Shown here piece by piece: positions 17,819 to 27,474 of a DNA stretch of 64,000 nt. Position 1 is the first letter of the stretch; the number at the start of each line of letters is the position of its first letter. The stretch comes from DSSM01 sp964484125. GTDB lineage: Bacteria; Bacteroidota; Ignavibacteria; Tepidaquicellales; Tepidaquicellaceae. The stretch covers positions 37,871 through 101,870 of the forward strand of contig CAZAEK010000010.1 of the NCBI GenBank assembly GCA_964484125.1, given 5' to 3'. Under the pieces are notes generated by a model. It was given only the letters and a program-made list of their open reading frames with translations. It ran no database searches and was not told where the DNA came from. Both the position numbers and the translations under genes were made by a program.

Positions 17819-18501
17819 CAAACAGTGCTGTCTATTTCTCCGTTTTCAAAATAAGATTTCATCAGTGGATTTGTGAGTTTGTATGGAGCTGTTCTTTTAA
17901 ATGGGTTTCGTGTTTCGCGCTTTGCCTGTAAATCTGTACCCTTTCCAAGCATATCATTTGAATATTCCAGAATCGTTTTCTTCTCGCCGTTTAATGCAAG
18001 GGCAATATCATCCGGATTACATTCGCCAATAAATTCAAACCGTTCACGGGGAAATTTTATTGCCTGTCTGTGCAAATCAAAACGTTCTTCTTTGAATTTC
18101 CACGAAACGAGCTTTACCTTTTCCGGATATTTTCCGCAATATTCGTAAAACCGAAATATGGGAAATAATAAATTTTCAAAAGAATCTCTTGAAAAATCTT
18201 CTGTTATACATCTCTCTCTTACTTCCGGAAATCCATACCAGTCTTGCGAATCCGCAATCATCCAGTACATTAACCCTTCGCTTTTTGGTCCCGCTTCTTT
18301 TCTGGATTGATTTCCGGTGAATATCAAAAGAGAATTGTCATCTTTTGCCGCGAGTTCAACCCCCTTTTTTATATGTCTGATGTAATATTTCGGTTCTCCC
18401 TTTTGAAAAGGAAAAAGATACCAGTTATTATCGTTTTCAATATCTTTAAAATCATATCCGGTATATACAGCATGACCTGCAACTATTATCAGGTTTTTCA
18501 T
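17797..18501 (-). CDS. YdcF/DUF218-like protein
   Basis: 234 residues. The opening LIIVAGHAVYTG and the later LLIFTGNQSRKEAG resemble the nucleotide-binding-like core of DUF218 (YdcF/SanA/ElyC) proteins. There is no N-terminal membrane helix, so it is likely cytoplasmic. Related soluble DUF218 proteins exist in fungi and plants, and their role is unknown. The C-terminal six residues and the stop are encoded by the minisatellite at 17741-17818, so the original C-terminus may have been different. It is divergent from bshB1. Confidence 0.6.
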   Translation of the reverse strand: MKNLIIVAGHAVYTGYDFKDIENDNNWYLFPFQKGEPKYYIRHIKKGVELAAKDDNSLLIFTGNQSRKEAGPKSEGLMYWMIADSQDWYGFPEVRERCITEDFSRDSFENLLFPIFRFYEYCGKYPEKVKLVSWKFKEERFDLHRQAIKFPRERFEFIGECNPDDIALALNGEKKTILEYSNDMLGKGTDLQAKRETRNPFKRTAPYKLTNPLMKSYFENGEIDSTVWESLSSL

Positions 18502-18614
18502 CTTAATATTTAATTTTTATAAATTAACTAATCTAAATTTATTCTTCAATATTAAGATTTTAAACCGCTAAATGAACTTTTTAAAAAATCCCATATTGAC
18601 TATATTAAAAAGTT

Positions 18615-19337
18615 ATGAAGAAAAATTTAAAATTGGATGCACTGTTTATAGGGGCTCATCCCGATGATATTGAAATTACATCTTCCGGCACTTTACTTAA
18701 GTTTGTTCAGGCAGGGAAAAAAACCGGTATTCTTGACCTTACACGGGGCGAATTAAGTACTCGCGGAACACCCGAATCCCGTATAACCGAAACACAAAAT
18801 GCTTCAAAAATACTTGGTATATCGGTAAGAGAAAATCTTGGGCTTCCGGACGGAAACATTGAAAATACTTACGAAAACCGCTTGAAAATCATTGAAATTA
18901 TAAGAAAATATAAACCATCAATTATTTTTGCGCCTTTTTCCAACGACAGGCATCCTGACCATATTTATACGAGCGAAATTGTAAGAGACGCGGTTTTTTA
19001 TTCCGGATTGACGAAAATTACAACAGGTAAATTTCAGGCATTCAGACCTAAAAGGATTTTTTATTTTCGCCATGCTTATGATTTACCTGTCAGCGCTATA
19101 GTTGATATCACAGATGTATTTGAAAAAAAAATGAAATCAATTCTTGCGTATAAATCACAGTTTTTTAATCCGAAAAATAAATCTGAACCCGAAACCTATA
19201 TCAGTTCCAGATTATTTATTAAAGATATTGAAACCCGTGCAAGGTTCTACGGCTTTAAAGTTGGTGTTGAGTTTGGTGAGCCATTTTATTCCGAAGAACC
19301 TTTTAAAGCAAGTATTAATGAACTCTTGAAAATATAA
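18615..19337 (+). CDS. bshB1: Bacillithiol biosynthesis deacetylase BshB1
   Basis: A LmbE/PIG-L zinc deacetylase of 240 residues. The metal motif is GAHPDDIEI at residues 12-20, and the downstream histidine segment is DRHPDHIYTSEIVRDAVFYSGL. Other BshB1-type stretches are DLTRGELSTRGTPESR, NLGLPDGNI and YKSQFFNP. It removes acetate from N-acetylglucosaminyl-malate in bacillithiol synthesis. bshA and bshC are not in the window. It is followed after 4 bp by the exonuclease gene. Confidence 0.92.
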   Translation: MKKNLKLDALFIGAHPDDIEITSSGTLLKFVQAGKKTGILDLTRGELSTRGTPESRITETQNASKILGISVRENLGLPDGNIENTYENRLKIIEIIRKYKPSIIFAPFSNDRHPDHIYTSEIVRDAVFYSGLTKITTGKFQAFRPKRIFYFRHAYDLPVSAIVDITDVFEKKMKSILAYKSQFFNPKNKSEPETYISSRLFIKDIETRARFYGFKVGVEFGEPFYSEEPFKASINELLKI

Positions 19338-19341
19338 TATT

Positions 19342-20124
19342 ATGAATTTTACAGAAAAAAATGTTCTTGTTTTTGATCTGGAGGTTGCTCCTTATGATTT
19401 TGAAACACAATATGATGATTCTACAAAAGAATATCTTTTAAAATACGCTTATGGAGACCCGGATAAAGAGAAAGAAGTTATTGATAGTCTGGTATTCAAT
19501 CCTTTTACGTCAAGAATTGTTGCCATTGCTTGTCTGGATTTCAACAAATACTTTGCATTTAAAAATCTGAATGAGAATCAAAATTTATCAGTAGCAGTAA
19601 AAGAAAAATATGGTACTGTTTTTGTCAACAATGAAACAGACATTTCACAGCCATCACCAAAAGATTATATTGATAATGTTCAGTATGTTTATTCTGATGA
19701 GCCAAACCTTGTGAAAAATTTCTGGGCTTTAATCAGAAAATATCAGTACAATCATTTTGTTACTTTCAACGGAAGGGAATTTGACTGTCCGTTTATAATG
19801 TTAAGGTCTTTAATACTTGAGGTGAAACCTTCATATAATTTAATGAAAGGTTCTGATTTTACATTTAAGGATTATCATACGGATTTAATGAAGGAACTTA
19901 CATTTAATAAACACTCTCCGACCGGAGCAAGAAGGAAATTTTCTCTCGACTTTTATTGCAAAATGTTAGGGATAAAAAGTCCGAAAAGTGAAGGTGTGGC
20001 AGGAGACAAAGTTCACGAACTTTTTGAAAATAAGCAGTTTCAGATAATTGCAGAATATTGTATGGGAGATGTAATTGCAACTGCTGAGCTATTATGGAAA
20101 TTTAATAATATAATAAATATATAA
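19342..20124 (+). CDS. Predicted 3'-5' exonuclease (PolB-like DEDD)
   Basis: 260 residues with DEDD-family exonuclease motifs. Exo I is VFDLEVAPYDFE, Exo II is FVTFNGREFDCPFIMLRS, and Exo III is YCMGDVIATAELLWKF (DEDDy-like spacing). This matches the stand-alone PolB-like exonuclease family found across Bacteroidetes and Proteobacteria. The role is likely nucleic acid trimming in repair, and the exact substrate is unknown. The neighbours ybaB and recR fit a DNA-repair setting. Confidence 0.8.
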   Translation: MNFTEKNVLVFDLEVAPYDFETQYDDSTKEYLLKYAYGDPDKEKEVIDSLVFNPFTSRIVAIACLDFNKYFAFKNLNENQNLSVAVKEKYGTVFVNNETDISQPSPKDYIDNVQYVYSDEPNLVKNFWALIRKYQYNHFVTFNGREFDCPFIMLRSLILEVKPSYNLMKGSDFTFKDYHTDLMKELTFNKHSPTGARRKFSLDFYCKMLGIKSPKSEGVAGDKVHELFENKQFQIIAEYCMGDVIATAELLWKFNNIINI

Positions 20125-20145
20125 ATATAAACAGGAGATAAAAAT

Positions 20146-20481
20146 ATGAAACCCAATCAAATGCAGGGAATGTTAAAACAGGTTAAAAAAATGCAGGAAA
20201 AAATGGAACAGATTCAGGCAGAACTCGAAAATAAAACTCTTACAGAAGAATCAGGTGGAGGTATGGTAAAAGTTACAATTAACGGCAAGATGCAGATTCA
20301 AAAAATTGAAATTGAAAAAGAAATTATAAACCCCGAAGAACCAGAAGTGCTCGAAGACCTTTTAATAGCGGCAGTAAACAAAGCTATTGAATCTGCCAAT
20401 AAGATGTCAAGCGAAGAAATGAACAAGGCAACTGCAGGAATGATTCCTAATATTCCCGGATTAAATCTTCCCGGATTTTGA
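20146..20481 (+). CDS. ybaB: YbaB/EbfC nucleoid-associated protein
   Basis: 111 residues. The coiled N-terminus (MLKQVKKMQEKMEQIQAELE) is followed by the conserved GGGMVKVTINGKMQIQKIEI and EVLEDLLIAAVNKAIESANKMSSEEM. It forms dimers that bind DNA and lies in its classic position just upstream of recR. A good ribosome site (AGGAG, 20132-20136) lies about 9 bp before the ATG. Confidence 0.95.
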   Translation: MKPNQMQGMLKQVKKMQEKMEQIQAELENKTLTEESGGGMVKVTINGKMQIQKIEIEKEIINPEEPEVLEDLLIAAVNKAIESANKMSSEEMNKATAGMIPNIPGLNLPGF

Positions 20482-20531
20482 TTTAATATGTAAAAGGTTT
20501 TCATTGTATTTTTTTAATTCAGTAATTAAAT

Positions 20532-21140
20532 ATGACTAACATATCCGATGCACTCGATTCGCTAGTAGAAGAATTTTCCTCACTTCCACAAATCGGAAAA
20601 AAAACTGCACGACGTCTTGCAATGTTTGTTATTAAGCAGCCACGCGAAAAAATTGAAAAACTATCGAAAGCTTTACTTGATGTCAAAGATAAAATAAAAA
20701 TCTGTTCTGTTTGCTGTAATATAACCGAAGATACAATTTGTAAAATTTGTTCGTCTGAAAAAAGAGATAACAGTTCAATCTGCATTGTCGAAGAACCTCA
20801 GGATGTTTATGCAATTGAAAGAACCAATGAATATAAAGGTTTATATCACGTTCTTCACGGAAGAATCTCTCCACTCGACGGAATAGGTCCGGATGATATC
20901 AGAATCAAAGAACTCCTTCTTCGTTTTGATGAAAAAAGGTTTCCGAAAATAAAAGAAATAATTCTCGCACTTAACCCTACAGTTGAAGGAGAGACAACAA
21001 TATTATATCTTCAGAAATTATTAAAACCCCTTGATGTAAAAATTTCACGCATAGCAAGGGGTATTCCAATTGGCTCTGATTTAGAACTTGCCGATGAAGT
21101 TACTCTTGCTAAAGCAATTGAAGGAAGAGTTGATGTCTGA
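20532..21140 (+). CDS. recR: Recombination mediator RecR
   Basis: 202 residues, the family length. Helix-hairpin-helix is LPQIGKKTARRLAMFV. The zinc finger is CSVCCNITEDTICKIC. The Toprim domain includes SICIVEEPQDVYAIERT and YHVLHGRISPLDGIGPDDI. The C-terminal ARGIPIGSDLELADEVTLAKAIEGR is diagnostic. With RecF/RecO it loads RecA on gapped DNA. The next gene starts 8 bp before its stop. Confidence 0.97.
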   Translation: MTNISDALDSLVEEFSSLPQIGKKTARRLAMFVIKQPREKIEKLSKALLDVKDKIKICSVCCNITEDTICKICSSEKRDNSSICIVEEPQDVYAIERTNEYKGLYHVLHGRISPLDGIGPDDIRIKELLLRFDEKRFPKIKEIILALNPTVEGETTILYLQKLLKPLDVKISRIARGIPIGSDLELADEVTLAKAIEGRVDV

Positions 21141-21879
21141 ATGGTATAAAAAATGGTTTTCTGATAAGCTATATCTTGAAATTTATAATAAAAGAAATTT
21201 CGAGGAAGCTGCAATATTTGTAAATTTATTGCAGAGGGAACTCAAAATACCAACTTATTATAAAGTACTCGATATATGTTGTGGTGCAGGAAGACATTCA
21301 ATTGAGCTTGCGAGAAGGGGGTTCGATGTTACCGGATTTGACTTATCGGAATTCCTCATTACTGAAGCAAAAAAACAATTTAATAAAATTCCCGAAAAAA
21401 ATCTCAAACTGAAATTTCTCATAAAAGACATGAGAAATTTTAATTTCAGAAAAAAATTTGATATTGCAGTGAATGTTTTTTCGAGTTTTGGTTATTTTGA
21501 TAATGACAAAGAAAATTTCAGGGTGTTTTATAACTCCAATAAATCACTTAAAAGCAACGGCTGGTTCGTTTTTGATTTTATAAATTCTGATTTTCTTTTT
21601 AAAAATCTGGTTTCGGTTTCAGCGGATATAATTAACGGAAAAAAAATAGTACAAAAAAGAAGGATTGAAAATGGTTTTGTAATTAAGGATATTTACATTA
21701 ATAGCGATAAAAAACCATCTTACAGTGAAATTTTAAGGTTATATTCGCACGATGATATTACAGACGCTATGGATATAAACGGATTTAAAGTTATTAAAAT
21801 GTTTGGAGATTACTACGGAAATAAATTTGTTAAGTCAAAATCATCAAGATTAATTATCTTTGCTAAAAAAAACAATTAA
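21133..21879 (+). CDS. Class I SAM-dependent methyltransferase
   Basis: The SAM motif is VLDICCGAGRHSIELARRGF, followed by VTGFDLSEFLI and IKDMRNFNF. I chose the start at 21133 (MSEWYKKWFSDKLYLE, 248 residues), because the longer frame from 21088 lies wholly within recR. It overlaps the recR stop by 8 bp, so it is translationally linked. The ending RLIIFAKKNN is typical of Methyltransf_25/11-type enzymes. The substrate is unknown. Confidence 0.85.
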   Translation: MSEWYKKWFSDKLYLEIYNKRNFEEAAIFVNLLQRELKIPTYYKVLDICCGAGRHSIELARRGFDVTGFDLSEFLITEAKKQFNKIPEKNLKLKFLIKDMRNFNFRKKFDIAVNVFSSFGYFDNDKENFRVFYNSNKSLKSNGWFVFDFINSDFLFKNLVSVSADIINGKKIVQKRRIENGFVIKDIYINSDKKPSYSEILRLYSHDDITDAMDINGFKVIKMFGDYYGNKFVKSKSSRLIIFAKKNN

Positions 21880-22450
21880 CATATTTTTTTTCTCCTTTGT
21901 AATATTTGTTGCCGGTTGCGGACTTTTTAATCTTCGCGATGCAGAAAATCCTGTTGACCCGCGTTCAAATTTCATTCCTCCCACAACGCCTGATATTGTC
22001 ATTACTAATTTTGTTTCTGCCATAACAGAAAGAAATCTTAATAACTATCTCCAGTGTTTTGTTGATTCAAACTTTTCAACGAGAAGATTTTCTTTCACTG
22101 CCGATGCACTTTCACAGCAACAGTATCCAATTTTCCGTTACTGGAATCTTAATAATGAAAGATATTACTTTACAAGTTTAATATCACAGACTTCTCCTTC
22201 TGCTACTTCTTACCTGTTTTTGTCTAATGTTATAATCAACCCTTCTTCCGATACATCGGTTTATGATGCTGATTACCTACTGAGGTTTGATCACAATGCT
22301 GCAAATATTCCCCATACACTCAAAGGAAAAATGAGACTCATTTTAGGTGTAGATACAAGAAATTTATGGTCTATTCACAACTGGATTGACCTTGCAAACC
22401 CCTCAGGCGATACAACATGGAGTTTTATTAAAGCCGGATTCAGCAATTAA
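21860..22450 (+). CDS. Predicted lipoprotein
   Basis: It starts at a TTG (21860) inside the end of the methyltransferase gene. The N-terminus LKKTINIFFFSFVIFVAGCG is a lipoprotein signal with the lipobox VAGC. After it comes NPVDPRSNFIPPTTPDIVITNFVSAITERNLNNY, a segment I have seen in Bacteroidetes/Ignavibacteria lipoproteins with a SnoaL/NTF2-like body. Likely anchored at the outer membrane. Function unknown. The alternative is an ATG start further in, but that would lose the lipobox. Confidence 0.65.
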   Translation: MLKKTINIFFFSFVIFVAGCGLFNLRDAENPVDPRSNFIPPTTPDIVITNFVSAITERNLNNYLQCFVDSNFSTRRFSFTADALSQQQYPIFRYWNLNNERYYFTSLISQTSPSATSYLFLSNVIINPSSDTSVYDADYLLRFDHNAANIPHTLKGKMRLILGVDTRNLWSIHNWIDLANPSGDTTWSFIKAGFSN

Positions 22451-22486
22451 CCCGCCATTTAACATTTTCTTAATAATTATTTTATA

Positions 22487-22517
22487 TTAACAAAAAGTTT
22501 AATTACAATTTTGTTAA
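22487..22517. promoter_or_regulatory. Inverted repeat before the sugar operon
   Basis: The arms TTAACAAAA and TTTTGTTAA are separated by 13 bp and end 16 bp before the first ATG of the operon at 22534. They could be an operator, or a weak stem-loop ending the lipoprotein transcript. There is no T-tract directly after the second arm. Confidence 0.3.
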
Positions 22518-22533
22518 CAACAAACTAATTGTT

Positions 22534-23559
22534 ATGCAAAAAATCTTATTTATTTGTGGCTCTCTTAACCAGACTACAATGATGCATAAAATTTCTATGC
22601 ATCTTTCTGACAGATATGAATGTAAATTCACTCCTTATTATGGTGACAAATTTATAAATTATCTGACTAATACAGGTTTGCTTGATTTTACTGTTCTTGG
22701 AGGAGAATTCAAAAAAGCTACATTAAATTATCTTGCATTAAACAAGCTTAAAATAGATTATTACGGAAGTGAAAATAATTATGATTTAGTTGTTACATGC
22801 AGTGATTTACTGGTTCCTAAAAATATAAGAAATAAAAAGATTATTCTTGTACAGGAGGGAATGACTGACCCTGAAAATATATTCTTCTATCTCGCAAAAT
22901 ATTTTGGATTCCCGAGATATCTTGCAAGTACTTCCACAACAGGTCTTTCAAATGCATACGAAGCATTTTGTGTTGCTTCCGAAGGTTATAAAAAACTTTT
23001 CACAAGAAAAGGATGCAATCCGGATAAAATTAAAGTAACAGGCATTCCTAACTTTGATAACTGCGAAGTTTATAGAAATAATAATTTCGAACATAAAGAT
23101 TTTGTTCTGGTTTGTACTTCAGACGCAAGGGAAACAAAAAAATATGAAAACAGGAAAAAGTTTATTTTAAATGCCGTTAAGATTGCAAACGGGAGAAAGC
23201 TTATTTTTAAGTTACATCCAAATGAAAAATTTGACAGGGCTATAAAAGAAATTAATAAATATGCCCCCGGAGCTTTGGTATATACTAAAGGCAATACAAA
23301 TGAGATGATTGCAAACTGTAATACACTTATTACAAAATTTTCATCTGTTGTCTATGTAGGGCTTGCTTTAGGTAAAAAAGTGTATTCTGATTTCAATGTT
23401 GAAGAACTAAAAATGATGACGCCAATTCAAAACGGAGGCACATCTTCAGCGAATATTGCCTCTGTCTGCGAATACCATATAAATAGTGATACAACACCTG
23501 AATACACACCGGCTAAGAAATACATCATACCAAATATTCCCGAATATAAATATTTATGA
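22534..23559 (+). CDS. GT-B-like transferase (CDP-glycerol phosphotransferase-like)
   Basis: 341 residues with a two-domain GT-B look. The N-terminal part starts KILFICGSLNQTTMMHKI. The C-terminal half contains KLIFKLHPNE and NTNEMIANCNTLITKFSSVVYVGLALGKKV. That pattern (HPNE, then a helix, then a conserved serine stretch and a late 'ALGKKV') is shared by CDP-glycerol phosphotransferases and UDP-GlcNAc 2-epimerase-like enzymes. It is the first gene of the operon and overlaps the next by 4 bp (ATGA). It could transfer the sugar made by the operon or act as an epimerase-like step. No signal peptide. Confidence 0.55.
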   Translation: MQKILFICGSLNQTTMMHKISMHLSDRYECKFTPYYGDKFINYLTNTGLLDFTVLGGEFKKATLNYLALNKLKIDYYGSENNYDLVVTCSDLLVPKNIRNKKIILVQEGMTDPENIFFYLAKYFGFPRYLASTSTTGLSNAYEAFCVASEGYKKLFTRKGCNPDKIKVTGIPNFDNCEVYRNNNFEHKDFVLVCTSDARETKKYENRKKFILNAVKIANGRKLIFKLHPNEKFDRAIKEINKYAPGALVYTKGNTNEMIANCNTLITKFSSVVYVGLALGKKVYSDFNVEELKMMTPIQNGGTSSANIASVCEYHINSDTTPEYTPAKKYIIPNIPEYKYL

Positions 23560-24374
23560 TAAATAATTCGGACGGTTTAAATATAGTAATAATTATTCAG
23601 GCAAGAACCTCTTCATCAAGGCTGCCGGATAAAACTCTTTTACCGATTTGCGGAAAAGAGATGCTTGTAAGAATGGTAGAAAGAGTTATGGCTTCGGATT
23701 ACGGAAATAATGTTGTGGTAGCTACAACGGTAAGCAAAAAAGATGATGTTATCGTAGAAATTTGCAGAAGAGAAAAATTCAAATATTTCAGAGGAGATGA
23801 AAATGATTTGCTTGACAGACATTTCCACGCCGCTTTACATTACAATGCCGATGTAGTAGTTAAAATTCCGTCTGATTGTCCGCTGATTGACCCTACTATA
23901 ATTAATAAAGTTATTAATTACTTCATAGATAATTTTAATAAATATGATTTTGTAAGTAATCTTCATCCGCAGACCTATCCAGACGGAAACGATGTGGAAG
24001 TATTCAGATTTGATGTACTTGAAACTGCATGGAGAAAAGCAAAAGCACCTTTCCAAAGGGAACACACAACACCCTATATTTGGGATAATCCTGACAAATT
24101 CAGAATTGGAAATGTTGAATGGGAAACAGGACTTAATTATTCAATGTCTCACAGATTCACAATAGATTACCCGGAAGATTATGAATTTATAAAAGCAGTT
24201 TACGATGAACTTTATAATAAGAAAAAATTATTTAGTCTGAATGATATACTGAATCTGCTTGATGAAAAGAAGGAAATTTTTGAGTTAAATAAGAAATACG
24301 CCGGTGTAAACTGGTACAGAAATTACATAAAAGAGCTGAAAACAGTTAAAAGAAGTGAAACAAAAATAATATGA
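23556..24374 (+). CDS. SpsF-like cytidylyltransferase
   Basis: 272 residues with the nucleotidyltransferase signature IIQARTSSSRLPDKTLLPI near residue 12, then KIPSDCPLIDPTIINKVI and RHFHAA. This matches the SpsF/NeuA-like family, which activates acidic sugars as CMP derivatives. The C-terminal region (TTPYIWDNPDKFRIGNVE, RFTIDYPEDYEFIKAVYDEL) is typical of SpsF. It overlaps both neighbours by 4 bp. In this operon it is the likely activating step for the product of the NeuB-like synthase. Confidence 0.85.
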   Translation: MINNSDGLNIVIIIQARTSSSRLPDKTLLPICGKEMLVRMVERVMASDYGNNVVVATTVSKKDDVIVEICRREKFKYFRGDENDLLDRHFHAALHYNADVVVKIPSDCPLIDPTIINKVINYFIDNFNKYDFVSNLHPQTYPDGNDVEVFRFDVLETAWRKAKAPFQREHTTPYIWDNPDKFRIGNVEWETGLNYSMSHRFTIDYPEDYEFIKAVYDELYNKKKLFSLNDILNLLDEKKEIFELNKKYAGVNWYRNYIKELKTVKRSETKII

Positions 24375-25228
24375 CAAAAGAAAAACATAACGAACTGAAG
24401 AAAATTGCTTTTAAAGTAAGACAACATATAATAAATATGTCAACTGATGGTGGTTGTTTTATAGGGGCTTCTTTATCTTGTGTTGATATTATTGTTTATC
24501 TGTATCTTTGCTTTTTAAATATTAATAAAAATAATCTGAATTCTCCCGACAGAGACTATCTTTTTCTTTCAAAAGGTCACGATGTACCGGCTTTGTACGG
24601 TACTCTTGCTGAAATAGGATTGCTTCAGAAAAGCAGACTGAAAAATCATTTAAAAACAAATGATTATATTTACTGGCATCCGAATACAAATATTCCCGGC
24701 ATTGAATTTCATTCCGGCTCTTTAGGACATCTTTTAAGTGTAGCAATGGGAGTTGCTTATGATTGCAAAATTAAAAAGCAAAAAAATAAAATTGTTGTTA
24801 TACTCGGCGACGGAGAATTAAACGAAGGTTCTGTCTGGGAAGCATTTCTTGTGGCATCTTCTCAGAAACTTGATAATCTTATTGTTATAGTTGACAGAAA
24901 TAAATTTCAGGCAAATATTGAAACAGAAAAGTTAAATAAACTGGAACCCCTTTCTGACAAGTTAAAATCGTTTGGCTGGAGCGTCAGAAAGATTAACGGA
25001 CATATCTTTACCGAGATAGATGCTTTGTTTTCGAAGCTATCTGTTCATTCAGGTAAACCTATGTTTATAATAGCGGACACTATCAGAGGAAAGGGGCTTC
25101 CAAGTATTGAAGAAAGAGCAGACAGATGGTTTGTTAATTTCACACATAAAGAAGTAGAAGGTTTGCTTCATGAATTAAAAACACGGGAGTTAACAACATT
25201 AACTTCAGAAACTTTAACGGTGAGATAA
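24371..25228 (+). CDS. Transketolase, N-terminal (TPP-binding) subunit
   Basis: 285 residues covering only the first half of transketolase. The thiamine diphosphate motif is LGDGELNEGSVWEAFLVASS followed by VDRNKFQ. SKGHDVPALYGTLAE and GSLGHLLSVAMGVAYD are the other landmark segments. The C-terminal half is the next gene, 1 bp downstream (TAATATG). Split transketolases like this are common in special-sugar clusters. It would move a two-carbon unit between sugars. Confidence 0.92.
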   Translation: MTKEKHNELKKIAFKVRQHIINMSTDGGCFIGASLSCVDIIVYLYLCFLNINKNNLNSPDRDYLFLSKGHDVPALYGTLAEIGLLQKSRLKNHLKTNDYIYWHPNTNIPGIEFHSGSLGHLLSVAMGVAYDCKIKKQKNKIVVILGDGELNEGSVWEAFLVASSQKLDNLIVIVDRNKFQANIETEKLNKLEPLSDKLKSFGWSVRKINGHIFTEIDALFSKLSVHSGKPMFIIADTIRGKGLPSIEERADRWFVNFTHKEVEGLLHELKTRELTTLTSETLTVR

Positions 25229-25229
25229 T

Positions 25230-26153
25230 ATGAACTACGAAGATATTCTTGAAAAATTAGTCAATACAAATGAACGGATTATGATTATGACTGCTGAAAA
25301 CAGGGCGGCCATTAGAAATCTTCCGGGAAAAATCGGTAACAGATTTATTGACACAGGTATAACTGAAATGACTTTGATTGGTATGGCTTCCGGATTAGCA
25401 CTCCGGGGAAGAATACCTGTCGCTCATGCCCTTGCTTCTTTCCTTACTATGAGAGCTTTTGAATTTGCAAGAACAGACGTTGGAATTGCAAATCTTCCTG
25501 TTAAACTTGTCGGTGGCTTCTCAGGTATCCTCTCTGAAGCAAACGGACCTACACATCAGGCAATTGAAGATGTTTCTATTATGCGGGGTATTCCGAATAT
25601 GAAAGTTTTTTGCCCTGCAGATGAAGATGATATGGTAAAGTGTATTGAACAGGTTCTGCTGAGTGAAAGTCCGTATTACATAAGATATAATAACAGGAAA
25701 CCTGAATATACACACAGTAATGAATTTTCAGAAGGAAAAGCAGAAGTAATTGAAAACGGCAGAGATATTAATATCTTAACTTACGGAGCATTATTCAACG
25801 AAGCTTATAAGGCATATAAAATTTTAAAAAATTCCGGATATAATACAGGTCTCATAAATATGAGAACTCTCAAGCCGGTTGATGAAAACGTAATTGTTGA
25901 TTCTCTAAAAAATTCTCTTCTTACTGTCTGCATAGAAGATCATTTTTTAAAAGGCGGATTGTACAGCATTATTGCAGAAACAGCACTAAAACACAATGTA
26001 ATGGGAAAGGTCTTCCCTTTTGCATTTGATGAAAAATGGTTTAAACCAGCATTATTAAATGATGTACTTGAGTACGAACAGTTAACACCCGAAGCAATTT
26101 CAGAAAAAATTAAAAATGAATTTTTAAAAATTAAAAATAATAATGGCAAATAA
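25230..26153 (+). CDS. Transketolase, C-terminal subunit
   Basis: 307 residues with the pyrimidine-binding and C-terminal domains. The catalytic glutamate lies in DTGITEMTLIGMASGLALRG. SGILSEANGPTHQAIEDVSIMRG is the conserved substrate loop. It pairs with the gene just upstream to make a complete transketolase. The gene overlaps the aminotransferase start by 11 bp. Confidence 0.92.
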   Translation: MNYEDILEKLVNTNERIMIMTAENRAAIRNLPGKIGNRFIDTGITEMTLIGMASGLALRGRIPVAHALASFLTMRAFEFARTDVGIANLPVKLVGGFSGILSEANGPTHQAIEDVSIMRGIPNMKVFCPADEDDMVKCIEQVLLSESPYYIRYNNRKPEYTHSNEFSEGKAEVIENGRDINILTYGALFNEAYKAYKILKNSGYNTGLINMRTLKPVDENVIVDSLKNSLLTVCIEDHFLKGGLYSIIAETALKHNVMGKVFPFAFDEKWFKPALLNDVLEYEQLTPEAISEKIKNEFLKIKNNNGK

Positions 26154-27474
26154 GGTAAAATTTAACGAAAATTATCCTGATATAAAAGAATCGGAAAAAC
26201 TTATTAACAGAGCAGATGGTTTAATACCGGCTTTTTCTCAAACGCTTGCTAAAGGACCTACACAATGGGTTAAAGGTGTTGCTCCTAATTATCTCGTAAA
26301 AGGAAAGGGTTCAAGAGTGTGGGATGCTGACGGAAATGAATATATTGATTACAATATGGGAATCGGACCAATAATACTTGGTTATTGTAATGATAAGGTT
26401 GATAATGCTATTAAAGAACAACTTGAAAACGGAATAACTTTTTCAATGATGCATCCGCTCGAAGTAATTCTCTCGGAAAAAATTAATTCTGTAATCCCAA
26501 ATGCAGAAAATGTCAGATTTTCAAAAACCGGCGCAGAAGTTACAAGTGCTGCTGTGAGACTTGCAAGAGCATATACAAAAAGAGATAAAGTCCTTTGTTG
26601 CGGATATCACGGTTGGCACGACTGGTATATTTCCGTAACTGACAGAAATTCAGGAATACCGGCTATTTCACGTGATTTAACTTATACTTTTAATTACAAC
26701 GATCTTGATTCGCTTCGCGATGCTCTTGATAATGATGTTGCTTGTGTAATACTTGAACCTATGATTTTTGAAATGCCAAAACCGGGCTTCCTTGAAGGTG
26801 TTCAGGAACTTTGCAAAGCTAACGGCTCATTACTTATATTTGATGAAATGTGGACAGGGTTCAGAATGGCTTTAGGCGGTGCACAGCAATATTTTGGAAT
26901 TACGCCTGACCTCGCAGTCTATTCTAAAGCAGTTGCTAATGGAATGCCAATTTCTGTTATAACAGGAAAAGAAAAATATATGAATCTTTTTGACAAAGAA
27001 GTTTTTTTCTTTTCAACATTCGGAGGTGAAGCTCTGTCTATGGCTGCCGCACTTCAGACTATAAGCATAATAGAAGAAGAAAATGTTACAGAAGCAATTT
27101 TTAAAAAAGGACAAATTCTGAAAGACGGATTTAATAAAATTGCAGAATCTCTTGATATGCCATATATAAAATGCACTGGTTATAATGCACGGACTATAAT
27201 TACATTTAATGCCGAATTTGGAAATCCGCTTGAAATGAAATCACTCGTGCAACAGGAAATGATTAAGCTCGGAATTTTATGGGGCGGTTTTCATAATATG
27301 TGTCTTGCCCATAGCAGTGAAGATATTCAATATACTTTAAGGGCTTATGATACAGTATTGCCAGTTCTTAAAAAAGCTGTTGAAGAAAGAAATATTTCAA
27401 AATATCTGAAAGGTAAACCTGTTGAACCTGTTTTCAGGAAAACAACTAATTTCAGACAAGCAGAAAAAGTATGA
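26143..27474 (+). CDS. Class III aminotransferase (GSA-aminomutase-like)
   Basis: 443 residues. The PLP lysine is in LAVYSKAVANGMPISVITGK. LIFDEMWTGFRMALGGAQ carries the cofactor aspartate. GPTQWVKGVAPNYLVKGKGS and DADGNEYIDYNMGIGPIILG are the front signature. It resembles glutamate-1-semialdehyde aminotransferase, but its place in the sugar operon suggests a sugar substrate rather than heme synthesis. It may place an amino group on a ketose made by the transketolase. It overlaps the SDR gene by 4 bp. Confidence 0.88.
   Translation: MANKVKFNENYPDIKESEKLINRADGLIPAFSQTLAKGPTQWVKGVAPNYLVKGKGSRVWDADGNEYIDYNMGIGPIILGYCNDKVDNAIKEQLENGITFSMMHPLEVILSEKINSVIPNAENVRFSKTGAEVTSAAVRLARAYTKRDKVLCCGYHGWHDWYISVTDRNSGIPAISRDLTYTFNYNDLDSLRDALDNDVACVILEPMIFEMPKPGFLEGVQELCKANGSLLIFDEMWTGFRMALGGAQQYFGITPDLAVYSKAVANGMPISVITGKEKYMNLFDKEVFFFSTFGGEALSMAAALQTISIIEEENVTEAIFKKGQILKDGFNKIAESLDMPYIKCTGYNARTIITFNAEFGNPLEMKSLVQQEMIKLGILWGGFHNMCLAHSSEDIQYTLRAYDTVLPVLKKAVEERNISKYLKGKPVEPVFRKTTNFRQAEKV

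Noticed and set aside
26143..27474. hemL (glutamate-1-semialdehyde aminomutase)
   Set aside because: Related, but it sits in a sugar operon between transketolase and SDR with no heme genes near; a special aminotransferase is more likely.
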